A stretch of 12,172 bases of DNA from an uncultured Actinomycetes bacterium (GTDB taxonomy: Bacteria > Actinomycetota > Actinomycetes > S36-B12 > UBA5976): positions 1 to 12,172 of the forward strand of contig CALBND010000109.1 of the NCBI GenBank assembly GCA_937896305.1. The letters run 5' to 3'. The position numbers were made by a program, and so were the translations under genes. Shown one piece after another: positions 7,379-12,172 of this stretch. Position 1 is the stretch's first letter; each line of letters starts with the position of its first letter. The notes beneath the pieces were generated by a model. The model worked only from the letters and a program-made list of their open reading frames with translations, ran no database searches and was not told the DNA's origin.

Positions 7379-7945
7379 CTATTTAGCTAAATACTCGGTT
7401 GCAGCATCGGTCAGAAAATTCCACAAATGTTGGGCAAATGAGGCTCTCACATATAGATGATATACGCCAATTGGTCCATAATAAATAATTACTGGAGTTC
7501 TAGCCAAAATTCCTTGCGCACAACTTCCGCCTGGAAAATTTTGTACATTCAAATCGTTTTCCCAGCCATGTTCAAGAACAGCTTGGGCATATTTGCCTGA
7601 AACTTCAATAAATGTTCTTTGAGCAGAAGTATCAACTATAGATACAAACTGTGAGCCAGTAGATTTACGAATTAATTTTTCATGATTTGTGGTGGCACCA
7701 ACGATCATCCACCAATCTGGACCAAGTGTTAAAACTGTGAAGTCTTTATTTCTAAAGGTAGAACCTACCTTTGTTGGGAGTTTGATTTTTAATACCTTTT
7801 CAATTTTCCCTTTGGCGCCACTTGTCTGCTTAACTCTAATTTCTAAAGTCGTTGCAAAAGGTTTTTCTTGTAAATAAATTGTTGATTTTGAACCTAATTT
7901 TGATCCCTTTAATGGACTTTCTCTAAATTGTTTCAAATTAACCAT
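7379..7945 (-). CDS. soxG: Sarcosine oxidase, gamma subunit
   Basis: Smallest folate-domain-like subunit of heterotetrameric sarcosine oxidase, 188 residues from the ATG chosen here. Family marks are RESPLKG near the N-terminus (9-14), LGPDWWMIVG (74-83; compare LGPDEWL in relatives), VDTSAQRTFIEVSG (104-117) and the FPGGSCAQGILART segment (137-150). Its role in the complex is structural, packing against the alpha subunit. Start choice: the ATG at 7945 gives MVNLKQFRESPL, agrees with the usual gamma N-terminus, overlaps the soxA stop by 8 nt and has AGG about 7 nt upstream. An in-frame TTG at 7969 (eight residues longer, 32-nt overlap) is possible but less likely. The assignment rests on both motifs and position directly after soxA. 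Confidence 0.9.
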   Translation of the reverse strand: MVNLKQFRESPLKGSKLGSKSTIYLQEKPFATTLEIRVKQTSGAKGKIEKVLKIKLPTKVGSTFRNKDFTVLTLGPDWWMIVGATTNHEKLIRKSTGSQFVSIVDTSAQRTFIEVSGKYAQAVLEHGWENDLNVQNFPGGSCAQGILARTPVIIYYGPIGVYHLYVRASFAQHLWNFLTDAATEYLAK

Positions 7946-10631
7946 CACGACGCCTATTTTCTTTATCAAACAGCACTGAGTTTACTATTTCAGCTTTAAT
8001 AATTTTGTCGCCAACTGGTATGCTAACAAATTTTCCAATCAAAGATTTACCGTTCACAACTAGAGATAGGGCAAATGTTCTAGCTAGTGCATCCGAATAA
8101 TAAGAACTTGTAACATAACCAATATGTTTCGAAACGCTATCTTCAATAGTTTCTTCATCTTTAGTTACATACGAGCCTTCTGGAAGTAAATCTTGATTAT
8201 GAACTGGAAGAAGTCCGACCAGCTGATGCCTATCAGTTCTCGAAGTATCTGTTCTAGCAAATGATCTTTTACCGATAAAGTCTTTCTTTTTTGAAACTAT
8301 CCAATCCATGTCTAGATCCATAGGGGTTTGTGTTCCATCTGTTTCTTGGCCAACAATCACAAAACCTTTTTCAGCACGTAAAACGTGCATTGTTTCTGTT
8401 CCATAAGCTGTGATCCCAAATTCTTTACCCTGGCTGAAAACTTCCTGCCAAATGTGTGAGCCAAACCATGCTTCAACATTTATCTCATAAGCCAATTCAC
8501 CTGAAAAGGAAATCCTGGCAATTCGTGCTGGAATATTTGCGACATTGGCGTATCGATTTTCCATAAAGGGAAATGCTTCATTAGATACATCTAAGTCAGG
8601 TGAAAGTTTGGCCATTAATGCTCTTGCTTTAGGCCCAACGATTGCCACAGTTGACCAATGTTCGGTCACTGAGGTGCAATAAACATCTAGTTCTGGCCAT
8701 TCTGTTTGGAGCCATTCTTCTAACCAATCCAAAACTTTCGCAGCTCCACCAGTTGTCGTGGTCATTAAGAATCTATCTTCTGCGATTCTGGTTGTAACAC
8801 CATCGTCAAAGACCATTCCGTCAACACCACACATCAAGCCATATCTACTTGAACCAACTTTTAAAGTTGAAAACATGTTTGTATAAATTCGATCAAGAAA
8901 AATTCCAGCATCTGGACCTTGGATATCTATTTTTCCTAATGTGGAAGCATCCATTGCCGCAACATCATTTCTGGCTGCTCGACATTCTCTGATAACTGCA
9001 TCATGCATATTTTCTTTTTCAAGAGGAAAATACCAGGGGCGTTTCCATTGCCCAACATCTTCCATGGGAGCTTTCGCATTTAAATGCAAGTTGTGAAGAG
9101 AAGTTGTTCTAATTGGATCAGAAAGAATTCCTAGATCTCTTCCCGCCAGCGCTGAGAAGGGAACCCCAATATAGGGCGGTCTGAAAGTTAAAGTTCCAAC
9201 TTCACCTGGGGCTTTATTTATTAATTGAGCAAGCAATCCAATGGTTGTGGTCCCACTAGTTTTTCCTTGATCATGGTCGGTTCCAATTGTTGTGTAGCGC
9301 TTGACATGTTCAATTGATGTTAAGCCTGCTCCAACGGCTCTTCGTAAATCTCTAATATTGGCATCTCTTTGTAAATCAACAAATGACACTTTTGCATCTT
9401 CGCCTTCTGGAATTAAACCAAAAAAGACCGCAGGAGGATTAGTTGATTTATCAAAATCACCTTTCACATAACCTACTGCCTCAATATTTTTTGGCAATTT
9501 AGTTAAATTAAAAGACGCAGTGTTTTGATTCCAAATAGGTTTGATATTCAAATAAGTTGCTAAATGAACTGTTGGAGTCCAGCCACCAGAAATTGCTAGA
9601 AGGTCACAAATGATTTCATTTGTTTCGCCATTTATGTTTCCTTTTAGATCAGATTTTGTGACAAATAAACTCGAGATTGCACCACTTGCATCTGAATTAG
9701 TGTTTGTGACACACGATCCTGTAATTATTTGTATTCCTTTTTTCTTGACTTGGTCAACAAGTGGCCCTGATACCTTTTGCCTAATATCTATGATTGCTTT
9801 AACGTTTGTGCCAGTGTCTTGAATTCTGAGCGCATCTTTATAGCCGCTGTCATCGACTGTGAAAACAACACAGTTAGTAAAGGTTCCGACTCTATATTTG
9901 TCTAAATATGTTGCTGCAGCATGAGATAACATAATGCCGGGACGATCATTATTAGGAAAAACTATTAGCCTTTGGAAAGCCCCTGTTGCAAGAATTATCT
10001 TTTTTGCTCGAATATGCCAGGTTCGCATTCTTGCAAAATTAGGAATAATTTCAGAACTTAAATGATCACTTCTTCTTTCAACTGCCACAACATAATTTTG
10101 ATCATATAAACCTATGGCAGTAGTTCTTTGTAGTTGAATAACATTGTCTGTAGAAAGATTTTTTAATAACTCTTGTGGAATTTTTTCATTTAACTCATTT
10201 TTATATCCACCAACATTAGGTTTATCATCAAGTATAATTATTGATTTATTTTTCTTATATTCTTTCTTTAGCGCAAGTAATCCTGCTTCTCCGGCACCCA
10301 CGATTAACAAATCAACATGTTTGAAAGTTTTGTCATATCTTGCTTTGTCAGGAGAAATGGGAAGATCTCCAACTCCTGCCAAACTTTTTACAACTAGTCC
10401 TTCGACTAATTCAATTTTGGTTGCAGGAACCATCGGTTCACCACTTCCAGAAACTATTTGTACTAAAGCATTTGGTTCTTCGTAACCTAAACCAAATACA
10501 CCTCTTGGTCTAAAAAGATAGGAACTTTCAGTTACAACTTTTATGTCATTTCTTAAGAGAGCAGCAGAAAGTGGTTCACCTTTATTTCCGTGATAAGTCA
10601 CACCATCAAAGCTAAATTGCACGGTACTCAT
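7938..10631 (-). CDS. soxA: Sarcosine oxidase, alpha subunit
   Basis: Largest subunit, 897 residues. The N-terminal ferredoxin-like domain (about 4-60, FDGVTYHGNKGEPLSAALL, RPRGVFGLGYEEPNALV) lacks the Fe-S cysteines, as is usual for SoxA. Next is an FAD/NAD(H)-binding region with VDLLIVGAGEAGLLAL (106-121), a second-nucleotide-domain region around 210-260 and LLAISGGW (344-351). The C-terminal half is a GcvT-like tetrahydrofolate domain: RPPYIGVPFSALAGR (484-498), ARNDVAAMDASTLGKIDIQG (552-571), TTGGAAKVLDWLEEWLQTEW (626-645), TEHWSTVAIVGPKAR (656-670) and ETDGTQTPMDLDMDW (763-777). This domain receives the methylene group from sarcosine oxidation onto THF. Corynebacterium-type alpha subunits are about 965 residues as I recall; this one lacks mainly an N-terminal extension. 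The start ATG overlaps the soxD stop as ATGA, indicating coupled translation of complex partners. Confidence 0.97.
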   Translation of the reverse strand: MSTVQFSFDGVTYHGNKGEPLSAALLRNDIKVVTESSYLFRPRGVFGLGYEEPNALVQIVSGSGEPMVPATKIELVEGLVVKSLAGVGDLPISPDKARYDKTFKHVDLLIVGAGEAGLLALKKEYKKNKSIIILDDKPNVGGYKNELNEKIPQELLKNLSTDNVIQLQRTTAIGLYDQNYVVAVERRSDHLSSEIIPNFARMRTWHIRAKKIILATGAFQRLIVFPNNDRPGIMLSHAAATYLDKYRVGTFTNCVVFTVDDSGYKDALRIQDTGTNVKAIIDIRQKVSGPLVDQVKKKGIQIITGSCVTNTNSDASGAISSLFVTKSDLKGNINGETNEIICDLLAISGGWTPTVHLATYLNIKPIWNQNTASFNLTKLPKNIEAVGYVKGDFDKSTNPPAVFFGLIPEGEDAKVSFVDLQRDANIRDLRRAVGAGLTSIEHVKRYTTIGTDHDQGKTSGTTTIGLLAQLINKAPGEVGTLTFRPPYIGVPFSALAGRDLGILSDPIRTTSLHNLHLNAKAPMEDVGQWKRPWYFPLEKENMHDAVIRECRAARNDVAAMDASTLGKIDIQGPDAGIFLDRIYTNMFSTLKVGSSRYGLMCGVDGMVFDDGVTTRIAEDRFLMTTTTGGAAKVLDWLEEWLQTEWPELDVYCTSVTEHWSTVAIVGPKARALMAKLSPDLDVSNEAFPFMENRYANVANIPARIARISFSGELAYEINVEAWFGSHIWQEVFSQGKEFGITAYGTETMHVLRAEKGFVIVGQETDGTQTPMDLDMDWIVSKKKDFIGKRSFARTDTSRTDRHQLVGLLPVHNQDLLPEGSYVTKDEETIEDSVSKHIGYVTSSYYSDALARTFALSLVVNGKSLIGKFVSIPVGDKIIKAEIVNSVLFDKENRRRDG

Positions 10632-10909
10632 TTTGGCCTACTTGGTTGTTTTGTAAATGGTTTGTAAGAAGGTCCAAATTCATGATTTATTGTGTTTCGC
10701 CAAACATTGAACCAACGTCGACAACTTGCAGTGTGTACCCAGCGTTCGGCATACCAACCTTTTGGATTATTTCTAATAAAAATATATTCAGCCCATTGTT
10801 CATCATTTAATTCTTCAGGTTTTTCTGGATACGCAATGTGAGCTTCGCTGCCATAATGAAACTCTGTTTCATCTCTTGGTCCACACCATGGACAATTAAT
10901 TAGTAACAT
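10628..10909 (-). CDS. soxD: Sarcosine oxidase, delta subunit
   Basis: Small zinc-binding subunit of 93 residues. The N-terminal CPWCG (Cys6, Cys9) together with HTASC (His59, Cys63) reproduces the zinc ligand set and spacing known for heterotetrameric sarcosine oxidase delta subunits. PRDETEF (11-17), YGSEAH (19-24) and GWYAERWVH (51-59) are also typical. The tail from about 70 on (RNTINHEFGPSY) is the usual extended, Lys/Pro-rich end. The ribosome site is strong (GGAGAA at 10920-10915) and overlaps the soxB TAG stop as TAGGAG, so translation is likely coupled to soxB. Its own stop overlaps soxA as ATGA. The order soxB-D-A-G is the standard one. Confidence 0.96.
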   Translation of the reverse strand: MLLINCPWCGPRDETEFHYGSEAHIAYPEKPEELNDEQWAEYIFIRNNPKGWYAERWVHTASCRRWFNVWRNTINHEFGPSYKPFTKQPSRPK

Positions 10910-10914
10910 TTAAT

Positions 10915-10920
10915 TTCTCC
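10915..10920 (-). promoter_or_regulatory. Strong ribosome binding site of soxD inside the soxB stop
   Basis: The reverse strand reads TAGGAGAAATTAAATG: the soxB stop TAG shares its G with GGAGAA, five bases before the soxD ATG. This is the clearest Shine-Dalgarno in the window; most other genes rely on overlap or have weak sites. Confidence 0.7.
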
Positions 10921-12155
10921 TAGTGCGCCACACCGGCGGCGCCGTGTTCGTCAATTAAATGTCCAGAAATAAATCTGTCCAAAGCATATGGTTTTGCTAA
11001 TTCGTGGGGTTTGTTATTTGCAATTGTGTCAGCAAAAACCCAACCAGATCCAGGTGTTGCTTTAAATCCACCAGTACCCCAACCTGAATTTATGAATAAG
11101 TTTTCAACAGGAGTTAAACCCAAAATAGGGGAGGCATCAGGTGCGATGTCTACTATTCCACCCCATGTGCGAAGTAAGTGTGCTCTAGAAAATATTGGAA
11201 AAAGCTCCAGCGCTGAAGCTAGTTGATGTTCAATAACATGAAATCCACCACGTTGGGCGTATGAATTGTAGGCATCTGTTCCAGCGCCCATAACAAGTTC
11301 ACCTTTATGAGCTTGGCTGACATAAACGTGTACTGCTCCACTCATAATCACAGTATCTAAAACTTGTTCTAATAATTCTGAAACCAGTGCTTGCAAAGGT
11401 CTACTTTGAAGTGGAACTCTAAATCCTGCCATTAGAGTTAACACAGAAGTGTGGCCAGCAGCAGCCATTGCAACTTTGTTGGCTGCAACAAATCCTTGAC
11501 TTGTTTCAACCCCTAAGATTTTTCCGTCTTTAACTTTCATGCCAGTAACTTCGCAACCTTGAATAAGATCAACACCTAAATCACTAGCAGCTTTGGCATA
11601 ACCCCATGCCACCCAATCGTGTTTAGCGATTCCACCTCGGGCTTGATAAGTTGCACCTAAAACTGGATATCTTACATCTGGTGAAATGTTTACAATAGGT
11701 GCAATTTCTTTAACTTCTTCTGGGGTTAGCCATTGGGAATCAATTTTGTTGATGGCGTTTGCATATAAATTTCTTTTTTTGGTTCGCACATCACTAACGC
11801 TGTGTGCAAGAGTCATCACACCTCGTTGGTCAAAAAACATTTCATAACCAACTTCTTCTTCTAAATTCTCCCAAAGGTTTAGTGAGTGGTTATAGATACC
11901 AGCGCTTTCATCCCATAAATAGTTTGATCTAATAATGGTGGTGTTTCGACCCATGTTTCCGCCAGCAAGCCAACCTTTTTCTAAGACAGCAACATTGGTG
12001 ATTCCAAAGTTTTTAGCTAAGTAGAAAGCAGTTGCCAAACCATGTCCACCAGCGCCAATAATTATCACGTCATAAGATTTTTTTAGGGCAGGGTTTTTCC
12101 ACAGAAAATCTGGGTGTTCAGGTAAATGGGCGGTATGTCTTCTGGTAGTTGTCAT
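10920..12155 (-). CDS. soxB: Sarcosine oxidase, beta subunit
   Basis: Catalytic flavoprotein subunit of 411 residues that oxidises sarcosine to glycine. The N-terminal lead LPEHPDFLWKNP (11-22) precedes the FAD-binding strand YDVIIIGAGGHGLATAFYLA (28-47). It is followed by LEKGWLAGGNMGRNTTIIRS (58-77), a diagnostic SoxB stretch. GATYQARGGIAKHD (167-180) contains His179, inferred to be the histidine covalently linked to FMN because 'GGxA(R/K)HD' is the conserved site in the family. SQAHKGELVMGAG, LRTWGGIVD, GWGTGGFK and the end GHLIDEHGAAGVAH agree with Corynebacterium SoxB. It is first in the operon within this window. Only AGGTCC, about 12-17 nt upstream of the ATG, is visible as a weak ribosome site, and the window ends 17 nt before the start, so the promoter cannot be judged. 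Confidence 0.97.
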   Translation of the reverse strand: MTTTRRHTAHLPEHPDFLWKNPALKKSYDVIIIGAGGHGLATAFYLAKNFGITNVAVLEKGWLAGGNMGRNTTIIRSNYLWDESAGIYNHSLNLWENLEEEVGYEMFFDQRGVMTLAHSVSDVRTKKRNLYANAINKIDSQWLTPEEVKEIAPIVNISPDVRYPVLGATYQARGGIAKHDWVAWGYAKAASDLGVDLIQGCEVTGMKVKDGKILGVETSQGFVAANKVAMAAAGHTSVLTLMAGFRVPLQSRPLQALVSELLEQVLDTVIMSGAVHVYVSQAHKGELVMGAGTDAYNSYAQRGGFHVIEHQLASALELFPIFSRAHLLRTWGGIVDIAPDASPILGLTPVENLFINSGWGTGGFKATPGSGWVFADTIANNKPHELAKPYALDRFISGHLIDEHGAAGVAH

Positions 12156-12172
12156 GTTAAAAATTAGGACCT

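Noticed and set aside
7946..7969. Longer soxG start at TTG 7969
   Set aside because: It would add eight residues and a 32-nt overlap; the ATG at 7945 fits the family N-terminus and has an AGG at suitable distance.
10144..10485. A 113-codon plus-strand frame opposite soxA, rich in Ser and Phe
   Set aside because: It lies wholly antisense to a well-supported gene; its composition is that of reversed coding sequence.

Overview
The window looks like chromosome from a compact, AT-rich (roughly 35-40% G+C by eye) planktonic-type actinobacterium. The evidence is the dgt-dnaG pair followed by tRNA-Asn, a DnaG beginning MAGRI as in actinobacterial primases, a FolD with the actinobacterial GRGITVGRP motif, and sarcosine oxidase subunits closely resembling those of Corynebacterium. 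Gaps between genes are short or absent, and several genes overlap by 4 nt. The exact lineage (for example marine Actinomarinales or acI-type Nanopelagicales) cannot be fixed from the sequence alone.

Left part. Bases 1-694 (minus strand) hold the N-terminal 231 residues of a polytopic membrane protein that runs off the edge. It is open throughout and resembles GT-C-type membrane glycosyltransferases. After a 40-bp divergent gap come dgt (dNTP triphosphohydrolase) and dnaG (primase) on the plus strand, then tRNA-Asn(GTT) with an encoded CCA. Next is a probable 36-residue single-helix membrane protein whose stop overlaps the TTG start of an S51/cyanophycinase-like serine hydrolase.

Right part (4857-12155, all minus strand). 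This is one tightly packed operon, read from right to left: soxB, soxD, soxA, soxG, folD, betA. It encodes heterotetrameric sarcosine oxidase (sarcosine to glycine, methyl group to 5,10-methylene-tetrahydrofolate), FolD (5,10-methylene-THF to 10-formyl-THF with NADPH) and choline dehydrogenase. Together they cover the entry step and the last demethylation step of choline/glycine betaine catabolism, plus recovery of the released one-carbon unit. Betaine aldehyde dehydrogenase and the betaine and dimethylglycine demethylation steps are not in the window. The operon promoter lies beyond the right edge. The operon ends tail-to-tail with the S51 hydrolase gene, the two stop codons sharing a TTAA.

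I found no mobile elements, CRISPR arrays, long repeats or convincing intrinsic terminators. Apart from the less usual gene combination in the sox operon and the small overlapping ORF, I see no clear undescribed system.
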